In this document: piece after piece, positions 53,346 to 61,708 of the stretch
Position numbering within the stretch: position 1 is the first letter of the stretch
How the letters are laid out: each line of letters opens with the position of its first letter
Assembly (NCBI GenBank): GCA_001013295.1
Contig: LAZY01000066.1
Coordinates: 1-64,000, forward strand
Direction: 5' to 3'
DNA from: Chryseobacterium indologenes
GTDB taxonomy: Bacteria; Bacteroidota; Bacteroidia; Flavobacteriales; Weeksellaceae
DNA: 64,000 nucleotides
The notes under the pieces: generated by a model
Database searches by the model: none
What the model saw: the letters and a program-made list of their open reading frames with translations, nothing else
What the model was told of the DNA's origin: nothing
Program-made: the position numbers and the translations under genes

Positions 53346-53508
53346 TACAAAAATAACTTTTCCTGTTTGATTATGTTCAAAAATAAATCATCGATAAGAA
53401 AGAGTAAACAGTATGATTATTGCGGTTTTGGAGTCTCCTTTTTCTTCTCAGTTTGACCTTGAAAATAATTACAATAAGAATCAATTATTGCGTTGTTTTC
53501 AAAATAAA

Positions 53509-53539
53509 TAATCCGTCACACATGTCGTGTGACGGATTA
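53509..53539 (-). terminator. Terminator of accC
   Basis: TAATCCGTCACAC (53509-53521) and GTGTGACGGATTA (53527-53539) are exact complements. It lies 25 bases after the accC stop, with a T-rich tail on the minus strand. Confidence 0.85.
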
Positions 53540-53563
53540 TTAAAAGTTATATATCAAATAATC

Positions 53564-54919
53564 TTAGTGATTATCATATTTTCTATCCATTACAAAATCT
53601 TCCATGAATTTTGTAGTGTAGTTTCCTGCAAGATAATCTTCGTTATCCATCAGTTGTCTGTGGAAAGGAATTGTTGTTTTTACTCCTTCAATATAGAATT
53701 CTTCCAGAGCACGTCTCATTTTTGCAATAGCTTCCTCACGGGTTTGAGCCGTAGTGATAAGCTTAGCAATCATAGAGTCGTAGTTAGAAGGGATTGTATA
53801 TCCGGAATACACGTGAGTATCTACTCTGATTCCGTGTCCGCCAGGGATGTTTAATCCTGTGATTTTTCCCGGAGACGGTCTGAAGTCTGCGTAAGGATCT
53901 TCTGCGTTGATTCTACATTCGATTGAGTGCAATTTCGGGTAGTAGTTGATTCCTGAAATAGGAGTTCCTGCAGCAAGAAGAATTTGTTCTCTGATCAGGT
54001 CATAATCAATTACCTGCTCAGTAATAGGGTGCTCTACCTGGATTCTTGTATTCATTTCCATGAAATAGAAATTTCTGTGTTTGTCTACAAGGAATTCGAT
54101 AGTTCCTACACCTTCGTATCCGATGAATTCAGCAGCTTTTACAGCAGCGTTACCCATTTTCTCACGAAGTTCGTCAGTCATGAACGGAGAAGGTGTTTCT
54201 TCCGTCAGTTTCTGATTTCTTCTTTGTACAGAACAGTCTCTTTCAGAAAGGTGGCAAGCTTTACCGAATTGGTCACCTGCAACCTGAATTTCGATGTGTC
54301 TAGGCTCTTCGATCAGTTTTTCCATATACATCCCTCCATTACCAAAGGCAGCTACAGCTTCCTGAATCGCAGATTCCCAGTGATCTTTAAGGTCTTCAGC
54401 TTTCCATACAGCTCTCATTCCTTTACCACCACCTCCGGCTGTTGCTTTGATCATGACAGGGTATCCTGTTTCTTCAGCAACTTTTACCGCATGCTCGTAA
54501 GACTCGATCAAACCATCAGAACCTGGTACACATGGTACTCCGGCAGCTTTCATGGTAGCTTTAGCGTTCGCTTTGTCACCCATTTTCTCGATCTGTTCAG
54601 GAGAAGCACCAATAAATTTGATTCCGTTCTTCTGGCAGATTCTTGAGAAATTAGCATTTTCAGATAAGAATCCATACCCTGGGTGGATAGCGTCTGCATT
54701 GGTAATTTCTGCAGCAGCAATAATGTTAGGGATTTTAAGGTATGAGTCTTTGCTCATAGCAGGACCAATACAAACCGCTTCGTCAGCAAATCTTACGTGA
54801 AGACTGTCTTTATCTGCAGTAGAGTATACCGCAACGGTTTTGATTCCCATTTCTTTACAAGTACGTAAAATACGCATTGCAATTTCGCCACGATTGGCTA
54901 TTAATATTTTTTTGAACAT
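53564..54919 (-). CDS. accC: Acetyl-CoA carboxylase biotin carboxylase subunit
   Basis: AccC uses ATP and bicarbonate to carboxylate biotin on AccB. The 451-residue product has [25 protein letters not shown] at the start, the ATP-grasp glycine loop [12 protein letters not shown], the [16 protein letters not shown] signature and the RIN/C region typical of the family. I use the ATG at 54919; the longer reading starts at TTG three codons upstream. accB lies upstream on the same strand, and the repeat-rich gap between them (54927-55009) holds no gene. Confidence 0.97.
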   Translation of the reverse strand: MFKKILIANRGEIAMRILRTCKEMGIKTVAVYSTADKDSLHVRFADEAVCIGPAMSKDSYLKIPNIIAAAEITNADAIHPGYGFLSENANFSRICQKNGIKFIGASPEQIEKMGDKANAKATMKAAGVPCVPGSDGLIESYEHAVKVAEETGYPVMIKATAGGGGKGMRAVWKAEDLKDHWESAIQEAVAAFGNGGMYMEKLIEEPRHIEIQVAGDQFGKACHLSERDCSVQRRNQKLTEETPSPFMTDELREKMGNAAVKAAEFIGYEGVGTIEFLVDKHRNFYFMEMNTRIQVEHPITEQVIDYDLIREQILLAAGTPISGINYYPKLHSIECRINAEDPYADFRPSPGKITGLNIPGGHGIRVDTHVYSGYTIPSNYDSMIAKLITTAQTREEAIAKMRRALEEFYIEGVKTTIPFHRQLMDNEDYLAGNYTTKFMEDFVMDRKYDNH

Positions 54920-54926
54920 CTTCTTC

Positions 54927-55009
54927 AATTTGAAAATTAGATAATTTGAAAATCAGATAATGTTATTTTAATGTAGAATTTAATCTAACATCTAATGTCT
55001 AACATCTAA
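54927..55009. repeat. Two intergenic repeat pairs between accC and accB
   Basis: A 16-base unit AATTTGAAAATTAGAT is tandemly repeated at 54927-54942 and 54943-54958 with one difference. Further on, TCTAACATCTAA occurs at 54984-54995 and 54998-55009. These are low-complexity flavobacterial-type intergenic repeats. They lie inside an otherwise co-directional accB-accC pair. Confidence 0.6.
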
Positions 55010-55017
55010 CTTCTAAA

Positions 55018-55500
55018 TTAAGATGGATCTACTAAGAATAATGGTTGGTCATATTCTACCGGAGTAGCATCGTCAACTAAGATTTTAACGATTTTTCCGC
55101 TGATTTCAGATTCAATCTGGTTGAATAATTTCATTGCTTCAATTACGCAAACTACTTTACCTACAGAAACTTCGTCACCTACGTTTGCAAATACATCCTT
55201 ATCAGGAGATGGTTTTCTGTAGAATGTACCAATCATTGGAGATTTGATTGTTACATATTTGCTGTCATCAGATGCAGCTTCAGCTTTTTCAGCAGGGGCA
55301 GCAGCCGGAGTAGCAACAGGTGCCGGAGCAGCTACCGCTTGTGGTGCAGTGTGGTATACTGCAGGTTGTGCATAAACAGCATCGCTTCCAGCTAATGGAG
55401 TTTTAATAGTGATTTCGAAATCTTTAGTCTTGTACTTCACCTCTGATACTTCAGCCTTAGATACAAACTTGATAAGATTTTGTATGTCTTTAATGTCCAT
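55018..55500 (-). CDS. accB: Acetyl-CoA carboxylase biotin carboxyl carrier protein
   Basis: AccB carries biotin between the carboxylase and carboxyltransferase. The 160-residue product has an N-terminal helical segment (MDIKDIQNLIKFVSKAEVSEV), an Ala/Pro-rich hinge (about residues 65-85), and the biotinyl domain with the acceptor lysine in VCVIEAMKLFNQIE. The ATG at 55500 is chosen over 55566 because the promoter TTG-N18-TATCTTTG (55524-55552) lies between them. Shares a strand and order with accC. Confidence 0.96.
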   Translation of the reverse strand: MDIKDIQNLIKFVSKAEVSEVKYKTKDFEITIKTPLAGSDAVYAQPAVYHTAPQAVAAPAPVATPAAAPAEKAEAASDDSKYVTIKSPMIGTFYRKPSPDKDVFANVGDEVSVGKVVCVIEAMKLFNQIESEISGKIVKILVDDATPVEYDQPLFLVDPS

Positions 55501-55523
55501 AAATTTGATATTTGATTTGATGC

Positions 55524-55552
55524 CAAAGATACCAAAAAAACGTAAAAAACAA
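55524..55552 (-). promoter_or_regulatory. Promoter of accB: TTG-N18-TATCTTTG
   Basis: On the minus strand TTG (55552-55550) is followed after 18 bases by TATCTTTG (55531-55524). It fixes the accB start at 55500 and separates accBC from rpmF. Confidence 0.7.
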
Positions 55553-55553
55553 C

Positions 55554-55591
55554 AAAAAACCGCCAAATTTTATCAAAATTGGGCGGTTTTT
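55554..55591 (-). terminator. Terminator of yceD-rpmF
   Basis: CCGCC (55560-55564) pairs with GGCGG (55582-55586), with inner AATTTT/AAAATT pairing and A/T tracts outside. It lies between the rpmF stop and the accB promoter. Confidence 0.75.
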
Positions 55592-55627
55592 GTATTAAAA
55601 TGAGGCTTTTTCAGCGAAAAGCGACTC

Positions 55628-55831
55628 TTAGTTTTCTTCAGTAGCAGCTACTTCTTTTTCCAATACTACTTTACCTCTGTAGTAAAGTTTCCCTTCATGC
55701 CAGTGAGCTCTGTGGTATAGGTGAAGCTCTCCTGTTGTTGCATCTTTAGCTAATTGAGGAACTACAGCTTTGTAGTGAGTTCTTCTCTTATCTCTTCTTG
55801 TAGACGACTGTCTTCTCTTTGGATGTGCCAT
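55628..55831 (-). CDS. rpmF: Large ribosomal subunit protein bL32
   Basis: L32 is a small 50S protein. The 67-residue product begins [23 protein letters not shown], the family signature, and has no zinc-ribbon cysteines, so it belongs to the Cys-less form. It follows yceD/DUF177 by 67 bases, the arrangement seen in many bacteria. Confidence 0.97.
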   Translation of the reverse strand: MAHPKRRQSSTRRDKRRTHYKAVVPQLAKDATTGELHLYHRAHWHEGKLYYRGKVVLEKEVAATEEN

Positions 55832-55898
55832 TTTCTAATAACTTTTTTAATTGATGAGCGATGAGATTCATCATCTCATCATATTTAAATTATTCTAT

Positions 55899-56429
55899 TT
55901 AATTATTGTCTCTTAATTTTCTTAAAGCATCCCATCTCGGGTCACTTTCATGTTCTTCCTCTTCATCTTCCTCAATATCTTTAGGACTGAACTGGTCAAG
56001 GATTTTGATGTCTTCATCACTTACATTCGGTGAAATCTTTTTCATCGGGATAGAAAGCATTACATTTTCGTAGATCAGATGGGCTACATTGAAGGCATGC
56101 TCTCCGGTAGGAATCGTAATGACATCTTCATTGCTGTCATCATATTCTTCCCCGAAATTCACCAGAATTTTGATTTCATTCTCAATAGGATAGTCGAAGT
56201 CTTCATTTGTGATGTCACAAACCAGCTCTACCAAACCTTTTATTTTAATCTCAAACTCTAAAAAAGTAGTGTGCTTATCCAGTAAGACATTCACTTCTAT
56301 TCTAGGATTTGTAAATTCCTGCTCAGTGTCAAATAATTGAAAGAACGTTTTATCTATCTCAAACTTGAACTCGTGTTTCCCGTTTTTAAGTCCGGAAAAG
56401 CTTACGTCATAGTTTCTTAACTTGTCCAT
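55899..56429 (-). CDS. YceD/DUF177 family protein
   Basis: This 176-residue protein belongs to the DUF177 (YceD) family that is almost always encoded just before rpmF. Members with known roles affect 23S rRNA processing in plants and bacteria. The conserved C-terminal half has CDITNEDFDYPIENEIKILVNFG and the helical NVAHLIYENVMLSIPMKKI; the acidic tail EEDEEEEHESDPRWDALRKLR closes it. The ATG at 56429 is preferred because a -7 box (TATTTTTG, 56442-56449) overlaps the longer start at 56444. Confidence 0.9.
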   Translation of the reverse strand: MDKLRNYDVSFSGLKNGKHEFKFEIDKTFFQLFDTEQEFTNPRIEVNVLLDKHTTFLEFEIKIKGLVELVCDITNEDFDYPIENEIKILVNFGEEYDDSNEDVITIPTGEHAFNVAHLIYENVMLSIPMKKISPNVSDEDIKILDQFSPKDIEEDEEEEHESDPRWDALRKLRDNN

Positions 56430-56441
56430 AAAATGAGTGTG

Positions 56442-56449
56442 CAAAAATA
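56442..56449 (-). promoter_or_regulatory. -7 box (TATTTTTG) of yceD-rpmF
   Basis: A perfect TAnnTTTG 12 bases before the ATG at 56429; it decides that start. Confidence 0.5.
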
Positions 56450-56514
56450 TGCATTTTTTTTATAATAACAAATAAAATCCCAAACAAATTAATTTAAAAA
56501 TTTGTTTCAACAAT

Positions 56515-57606
56515 TTATGCTTCAGTTTCCTCAGGAAGATCTTCATCTATTCCGTTGTCAACAGCCATTTTTCTCGGTTGCAGGCGATTGTTCATCAGTT
56601 CGCTGTATTCGCTTCTGTTCTTGAAAACATTGATTGCAGTGAAAATAGCTTCTGTAAAACTCTGTTCATCAGCAATATTTTTCCCCGCAATATCATAAGC
56701 CACTCCATGATCCGGAGACGTTCTGATAAACGGAAGTCCTGCCGTATAATTTACTCCTTCCTCATAAGCCAGTGTTTTGAACGGTGCCAGTCCCTGGTCA
56801 TGATACATTGCTAAAACCGCATCAAAGTTTTTATACTTACCTGGCTGGAAGAAACTGTCTGCCGGGAAGGGCCCGAATGTCAGGATTCCGTTATCAGAAA
56901 GTTCTTTGATCGCCGGTGCAATGATTTCAATTTCTTCTGTTCCGATCACACCGCCGTCACCTGCATGAGGGTTTAATCCCAAAACAGCAATCTTAGGTTT
57001 CTGAACACAGAAATCTTCTATAAGTGTTTGGTTCAGGACTCTGATCTGCTTCTTGATCTTTTCCTTGGAAATGTTCTCCGCAACTTGAGCGATGGGAATA
57101 TGATGGGTGGAAACCGCTACTTTCAGATCTTCAGTGACCAGGAACATGAGTCCTTTCTTGCTGAATTTTTCTTCAAAATACCCGGTGTGCCCGGCATGTT
57201 TAAAGCCCATTTTTACCATTTCATCCTTATTGATAGGAGCTGTTACAAGAACATCAATATCTCCTTTCATCAAAGCTTCTGTAGCAGCTTCTAAAGAATC
57301 AATAGCCATTTTGGTAGATTCCTCAGTAGGAACTCCCAATTCTACGTTAACATTTTCCTTGGTAAGATTCACCATATTAAGTTTCCCTGCCTGAGCCTGC
57401 GAAGCTTCATTAACGTAGTTGAAATTAAGATTCAGCTTAAAAATATTTTTCTGATAAGTGAACAATTTCCCCGAACCAAAAATTACAGGAGTGAAAAAAT
57501 CCGTAATGGTTTTGTCTTTCAGAGACTTCATAATGATCTCCGGGCCGATGCCGTTGAAATCACCGATTGAAATTCCTACTCGTACTTTATGGTTTTTTGG
57601 GCTCAT
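56515..57606 (-). CDS. pdxA: 4-hydroxythreonine-4-phosphate dehydrogenase
   Basis: PdxA oxidises 4-phosphohydroxy-L-threonine in the DXP-dependent route to pyridoxal phosphate. The 363-residue product begins with VRVGISIGDFNGIGPEIIMK, has the metal-binding histidine in KHAGHTGYFEEK and HHIPIAQV, and ends with the typical LPFIRTSPDHGVAYDIAG. The last 20 residues are an acidic extension. A -7 box (TAAATTTG) at 57635-57642 precedes it, overlapping the divergent ribE control region. Confidence 0.96.
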   Translation of the reverse strand: MSPKNHKVRVGISIGDFNGIGPEIIMKSLKDKTITDFFTPVIFGSGKLFTYQKNIFKLNLNFNYVNEASQAQAGKLNMVNLTKENVNVELGVPTEESTKMAIDSLEAATEALMKGDIDVLVTAPINKDEMVKMGFKHAGHTGYFEEKFSKKGLMFLVTEDLKVAVSTHHIPIAQVAENISKEKIKKQIRVLNQTLIEDFCVQKPKIAVLGLNPHAGDGGVIGTEEIEIIAPAIKELSDNGILTFGPFPADSFFQPGKYKNFDAVLAMYHDQGLAPFKTLAYEEGVNYTAGLPFIRTSPDHGVAYDIAGKNIADEQSFTEAIFTAINVFKNRSEYSELMNNRLQPRKMAVDNGIDEDLPEETEA

Positions 57607-57612
57607 TTTGAT

Positions 57613-57620
57613 TATCTTTG
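57613..57620 (+). promoter_or_regulatory. -7 box (TATCTTTG) of ribE
   Basis: TATCTTTG lies 34 bases before the ribE ATG. The pdxA and ribE boxes face away from each other within a 48-base gap, so their RNA polymerases compete for the same DNA. Confidence 0.5.
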
Positions 57621-57634
57621 AAGATTATAATTTA

Positions 57635-57642
57635 CAAATTTA
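57635..57642 (-). promoter_or_regulatory. -7 box (TAAATTTG) of pdxA
   Basis: A perfect TAnnTTTG on the minus strand, 28 bases before the pdxA ATG and 12 bases from the ribE ATG on the other strand. Confidence 0.5.
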
Positions 57643-57654
57643 GCAAAAAATAAT

Positions 57655-58239
57655 ATGTTCACAGGAATTATTGAAGCAGTTGGTGTTATTGAGAAAATTG
57701 AAGAAAAAGGAAGCAACATAGATTTCACCTTGACATGCCCTTTTACAAACGAGCTTAAAATCGATCAGAGTCTTGCTCATAACGGTTGCTGCCTTACTGT
57801 AGTGGAGATCAAAGACAATCAATATGTGGTGACGGCCATCAACGAAACTCTTGAAAAAACCAACCTTGGAAAATGGGAATTGGGGACCGTTGTCAATCTT
57901 GAACGTTGCATGAAAATGGACGGAAGGCTGGATGGTCATATCGTTCAGGGACATGTTGATAAAACAGGAGAGGTTGTTGGGATTGAAAATAAGGACGGAA
58001 GTTATTTCATCACAATGAAATATGACAACGATGGAAGTTTTGTTACCGTTCCTCAAGGGTCAATCACTGTAAACGGTATCAGTCTTACTGTAGCAAAAAG
58101 TGAGGATGCACAGTTTTCTGTAGCGATCATTCCTTACACGTGGGAATTTACCAATATGAAAAATTTAAAAATTGGTGATAAAGTTAACCTGGAATTTGAT
58201 ATTATTGGTAAGTATATTGCTAGGTTAATTAAAAAGTAG
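57655..58239 (+). CDS. ribE: Riboflavin synthase alpha chain
   Basis: Riboflavin synthase dismutates two 6,7-dimethyl-8-ribityllumazines into riboflavin. The 194-residue product has the two duplicated barrels: MFTGIIEAVGVIEKIEEKGSN and later QGHVDKTGEVVGIENK, each with the conserved MFTGI / GH(V/I)D and NG.SLTV motifs (GCCLTVVEI, NGISLTVAKS). It is divergent from pdxA and is followed one base later by a sensor kinase gene. Confidence 0.96.
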   Translation: MFTGIIEAVGVIEKIEEKGSNIDFTLTCPFTNELKIDQSLAHNGCCLTVVEIKDNQYVVTAINETLEKTNLGKWELGTVVNLERCMKMDGRLDGHIVQGHVDKTGEVVGIENKDGSYFITMKYDNDGSFVTVPQGSITVNGISLTVAKSEDAQFSVAIIPYTWEFTNMKNLKIGDKVNLEFDIIGKYIARLIKK

Positions 58240-58240
58240 G

Positions 58241-59695
58241 ATGTCAATTAATAAATATAAAGGATATAGCTTAAGGAACCGGGTATTTTTCGGTTTCTTA
58301 CTGGTATGTTTTTTAAGTGTTGTGGCTACATCGCTTGTTCCTTATTTTGTATTGAGAAATCACTCTCTGCAGCAGAGTAATATCGATATGCAGGACAAGA
58401 CCAATGCCGTGATGCGGTATCTGGATTATGCGGTAAGTCAAAAAGTTATAGGAACAAAAGACCTTCCGGCAGTTTTAGGGAACAAGATTTTCGAGATAGG
58501 AGATATTAATCAACATGAAATTTTTCTTTATGATCTGAAAGGGCATTATCTGCTGTCTAATAAAGATGAGGCTTTGGTTGAGCAAAAAGCTATTCCTATG
58601 GAGATCGTTAATAAGGTGCTTTCAACAGATGCCAGGGTAGATATGACAAGGTATGATGCTGCCAAAGATGCAAAGCTTACCTCTTCTTATCTTTTGCTGA
58701 AAAATAATGAGCTTGAACCTATCGCGATTGTTTATATTCCTTTATATCACAACGAGTCTGCTTATCTGGACGTCCTTCATCAGTATGTAAAATACATTCT
58801 TCTGGTCGATATATTTCTTATTCTTTTCAGTATCTGGATCAGCTGGGTGACCTCCAACAGTCTCGCAAAAACCATTACCAAATTTTCTGATATGATTACC
58901 CGTATTACATTGTTTGAAAATGAAATGCGCCCTATCAGATACTATAAAAATGATGAGCTTAATGCTTTGGCAAGAGCTTACAACAGAATGATTCTTCAGA
59001 TTCAGGACCAAAAGGAAAGGCTTCGTTTTAAAGCTTCCGAAGAGGCCTGGAGAGAAATGGCCAAACAGGTGGCTCATGAGGTGAAGAATCCGCTTACCCC
59101 AATGAAGCTGACGATTCAGAACTTTGAAAGAAAATTTGATCCCGAAGATCCGAATATCAAAGAAAAAGTAAAGTTGATGAGCAAAACGATGGTGGATCAG
59201 ATAGACCTGATTGCTACCGTTGCATCTGCTTTCTCAGAGTTCGCAAAACTTCCCGAAAAAAATAATGAGGTGATCAACCTTAATACGGAAGTGGAAGATA
59301 TTCTACGTGTGTTCAATGATGATAGTATTTTTATGCACGCCAATAAGGGTAATATCATGATCAATATGGATAGGATTTATCTGTCCAGGATTATTACCAA
59401 CCTTGTTACCAATGCCAAGCAGGCGGAAAGTGATGAAAGAAAACTGATCATTAATGTTGATGTGGAACAATATCAGAGAAGAGTGATTATTTCTGTTCAG
59501 GACAACGGAATCGGGATTCCTGACAATATGTATGAGAGAATCTTTGAGCCGAACTTTACCTCCAAAAACAGTGGAATGGGACTCGGTCTGTCTATGGTAA
59601 GAAAAATGATAGAAGATTATAAAGGAGAGATTTCTGTAAAATCAGAACTAGGGAAGGGGTCTACATTTATCATCACATTGCCTACTAATTTATAG
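58241..59695 (+). CDS. Sensor histidine kinase (NtrY-like), no adjacent response regulator
   Basis: This 484-residue kinase has TM1 at about 15-37, an extracytoplasmic sensor loop to about 180, TM2 at about 183-205, and a HAMP linker. The phosphoacceptor is H279 in KQVAHEVKNPLTPMKLTIQNFERK, the NtrY-type HisKA box. The ATPase domain has NLVTNAKQA (N box), DNGIGIPDNMYERIFEPNF (G1/F) and GMGLGLSMVRKMIEDYKGEISVKS (G2). One base separates it from ribE, and its stop overlaps the following methyltransferase GTG by one base. The partner response regulator is elsewhere. Confidence 0.92.
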   Translation: MSINKYKGYSLRNRVFFGFLLVCFLSVVATSLVPYFVLRNHSLQQSNIDMQDKTNAVMRYLDYAVSQKVIGTKDLPAVLGNKIFEIGDINQHEIFLYDLKGHYLLSNKDEALVEQKAIPMEIVNKVLSTDARVDMTRYDAAKDAKLTSSYLLLKNNELEPIAIVYIPLYHNESAYLDVLHQYVKYILLVDIFLILFSIWISWVTSNSLAKTITKFSDMITRITLFENEMRPIRYYKNDELNALARAYNRMILQIQDQKERLRFKASEEAWREMAKQVAHEVKNPLTPMKLTIQNFERKFDPEDPNIKEKVKLMSKTMVDQIDLIATVASAFSEFAKLPEKNNEVINLNTEVEDILRVFNDDSIFMHANKGNIMINMDRIYLSRIITNLVTNAKQAESDERKLIINVDVEQYQRRVIISVQDNGIGIPDNMYERIFEPNFTSKNSGMGLGLSMVRKMIEDYKGEISVKSELGKGSTFIITLPTNL

Positions 59696-60387
59696 TGAAG
59701 CCTTTTAAGTTTAAACAATTTGAAATTCAACAGTCCAGAGACGTCTTCCGTGTGGGAACAGATGGGGTTCTGCTTGGGGCATTAGCTGATGTTGAATCTG
59801 CTTCCTCCGTTTTGGAAGTGGGAACCGGAACCGGATTGATCTCATTAATGTTGGCGCAAAGAAATTCGCAGGCTTATTTTTTAGGATTAGATATTAATGA
59901 AGATGCGGTGGCGCTTACAAAGCTCAATTTTGAAAATGCTCCTTTTCGTGTAAGACTGAAAAATATTCATCAGGATTTTAAAATGTTTGAAGCGAAAGAA
60001 AAGTTTGATCTGGTTGTTTCCAATCCGCCCTATTTTGAAGCATCAGGATCGGGAAAAGATAAAATAGCCCGACAGACGGTAGAATTGAATTTTGCCCAGC
60101 TGATAGGTAAATCTGCCCGGATTTTATCTGAAAACGGGCTGCTTTCTGTAATTATTCCGGTTGAGGCCGGCGATGTCTTTATTGAAATCGCTAAAGAACA
60201 TCATCTTTTTCTAAACAGGAGAATTAATATTAAAGGCATCGAAAATTCAAAAATAAAAAGGCTGGTCCTGGAGTTTTCTCCAACGGAAAAAAATCTTCTG
60301 GAATCTGAGTTTATTATAGAAAAAAGTCCGAGAGTATACTCGGACCAATATCTTGAACTCACAAAAGAGTTTCATATTTTTAAATAG
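59695..60387 (+). CDS. trmN6: tRNA1(Val) (adenine37-N6)-methyltransferase family
   Basis: This 230-residue SAM enzyme has the methylase core motif LEVGTGTGLISLMLAQRN, the acidic GLDINEDAVAL, and the N6-adenine catalytic motif VVSNPPYFEAS. The E. coli homolog YfiC/TrmN6 methylates A37 of tRNA-Val. The start is GTG, overlapping the kinase stop by one base. An inverted repeat with an AT loop at 60395-60425 may be a weak terminator. Confidence 0.88.
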   Translation: MKPFKFKQFEIQQSRDVFRVGTDGVLLGALADVESASSVLEVGTGTGLISLMLAQRNSQAYFLGLDINEDAVALTKLNFENAPFRVRLKNIHQDFKMFEAKEKFDLVVSNPPYFEASGSGKDKIARQTVELNFAQLIGKSARILSENGLLSVIIPVEAGDVFIEIAKEHHLFLNRRINIKGIENSKIKRLVLEFSPTEKNLLESEFIIEKSPRVYSDQYLELTKEFHIFK

Positions 60388-60447
60388 AGAAGTTAGAAAT
60401 TAGATTTTAGAAATGGGTAATTTCTGACTTTTCAATTATTTTAATTC

Positions 60448-61158
60448 TTATTCGAATAATTCTGCTGTATCCAGTACGGATACTTTTCCATCTTCACATC
60501 TGATGGCTTCGCCAGGGAAGTTTTGGATCATGTGGTAATCGTGGGTTGCCATTACTACAGCAGCGCCATTTTCAAGGGCTACCTGCTTCAATAGCGTCAT
60601 GATTTCATTAGAAGTTTCCGGGTCGAGGTTTCCTGTAGGTTCGTCTGCGAGGATCAAATCCGGGTGGTTCAGAAGGGCTCTGGCGATGGCAATACGCTGT
60701 TGCTCTCCTCCGGAAAGTTCGTGCGGCATTTTGTGCTTTTTACTCTTCATATTTACACTTCCTAAAACCTCATTGATGCGGTCTTCTATTTTTACTTTAT
60801 CGTTCCATCCGGTGGCTTCAAGCACAAATTTCAGGTTCTTTTCAACAGTTCTGTCAGACAATAACTGGAAGTCCTGGAATACAATTCCTAGTTTTCTTCT
60901 CAGGTTAGGAATATCAGAAGGTTTTAGTTTTGCCAGATCAAATCCTACCACCGCTCCGTGTCCTGATGCTAGAGGAATATGCCCGTAAAGCGTTTTCAGA
61001 AGGGAACTTTTTCCGGAACCTGTTTTTCCGATAAGGTAGCAGAATCTACCTTTTTTAATGTTAAGGTTTACATCAGAAAGAACAGTAAAGTTTTTTTGTG
61101 CAATTTTTGCATGTTGTAAACTTATAATATTGTCTCCGGAGATATTGGTATGTGGCAT
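60448..61158 (-). CDS. ftsE: Cell division ATP-binding protein FtsE
   Basis: FtsE is the ATPase of the FtsEX complex that activates peptidoglycan amidases at the divisome. The 236-residue ABC protein has Walker A GKTGSGKSSLLKT (44-56), Q-loop FQDFQLLSDRTVEKN, signature LSGGEQQRIAIARALLNHP and Walker B LILADEPTGNLDPE. FtsE versus LolD-type ATPases differ little in motif; the DRTVEKNLKFVLEATGW segment favours FtsE. No ftsX lies beside it. It is a single gene. Confidence 0.88.
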   Translation of the reverse strand: MPHTNISGDNIISLQHAKIAQKNFTVLSDVNLNIKKGRFCYLIGKTGSGKSSLLKTLYGHIPLASGHGAVVGFDLAKLKPSDIPNLRRKLGIVFQDFQLLSDRTVEKNLKFVLEATGWNDKVKIEDRINEVLGSVNMKSKKHKMPHELSGGEQQRIAIARALLNHPDLILADEPTGNLDPETSNEIMTLLKQVALENGAAVVMATHDYHMIQNFPGEAIRCEDGKVSVLDTAELFE

Positions 61159-61262
61159 AATTTAATTTTAAAGGCTATTTTCTAACAAAAAATTTTTAAA
61201 CTTTAAAAATAGAAAAAAGAAGTCTATCTGACTCTAATTTTAATAAATTTTAACAACAAAAA

Positions 61263-61289
61263 ATGCCTGAAAAGAAACTTTCCAAGCAT
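61263..61289 (-). terminator. Terminator of rpmH
   Basis: ATGCCTGAAAAG (61263-61274) pairs with CTTTCCAAGCAT (61278-61289) with two wobbles, followed by a T run on the minus strand. Confidence 0.75.
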
Positions 61290-61313
61290 GTTTTGTATAT
61301 GATAATAAAAAGA

Positions 61314-61472
61314 TTATCTCTTAGCGCGTGCAGCACTTACAGTTAAACTCTTTCTGCCTTTAGCTCTTCTCGCAGCCAAAACTCTTCTTCCATTTGGCGT
61401 AGACATTCTTTCTCTGAAACCGTGTTTGTTTCTTCTTTTTCTTTCTGATGGCTGGAATGTTCTTTTACTCAT
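61314..61472 (-). CDS. rpmH: Large ribosomal subunit protein bL34
   Basis: This 52-residue gene begins at an ATG at 61472: [20 protein letters not shown], then [18 protein letters not shown] and [13 protein letters not shown]. The arginine-rich pattern is the L34 signature. L34 is a small protein of the 50S subunit. Here it stands alone with its own promoter and terminator, not next to rnpA as in many genomes. Confidence 0.96.
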   Translation of the reverse strand: MSKRTFQPSERKRRNKHGFRERMSTPNGRRVLAARRAKGRKSLTVSAARAKR

Positions 61473-61516
61473 TACTATATGTTTAAATCGTAATTAATCT
61501 ATTAATTTTCAGGTTG

Positions 61517-61546
61517 CAAAGATATATAAAATTTTATAAGATACAA
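61517..61546 (-). promoter_or_regulatory. Promoter of rpmH: TTG-N19-TATCTTTG
   Basis: On the minus strand TTG (61546-61544) is followed after 19 bases by TATCTTTG (61524-61517). It is one of the best-formed promoters in the window. Confidence 0.75.
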
Positions 61547-61668
61547 ACTTTAATTATCTTTTTTTGAAATTTAAATGTGATGTTTTTGTATCAGGTATTT
61601 AAAAACCCCGATAGAGAAACCAATTTCACGCTGCAAAAATAATATTTAAATGATTTATATAAAAGCTC

Positions 61669-61676
61669 TATCTTTG
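61669..61676 (+). promoter_or_regulatory. -7 box (TATCTTTG) of the DHH phosphoesterase gene
   Basis: TATCTTTG lies 32 bases before the ATG at 61709. No convincing TTG at the -33 distance. The interval 61547-61668 shows nothing else. Confidence 0.5.
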
Positions 61677-61708
61677 AAAACTTAAATTTTAACGAAAATA
61701 AGCACCGG

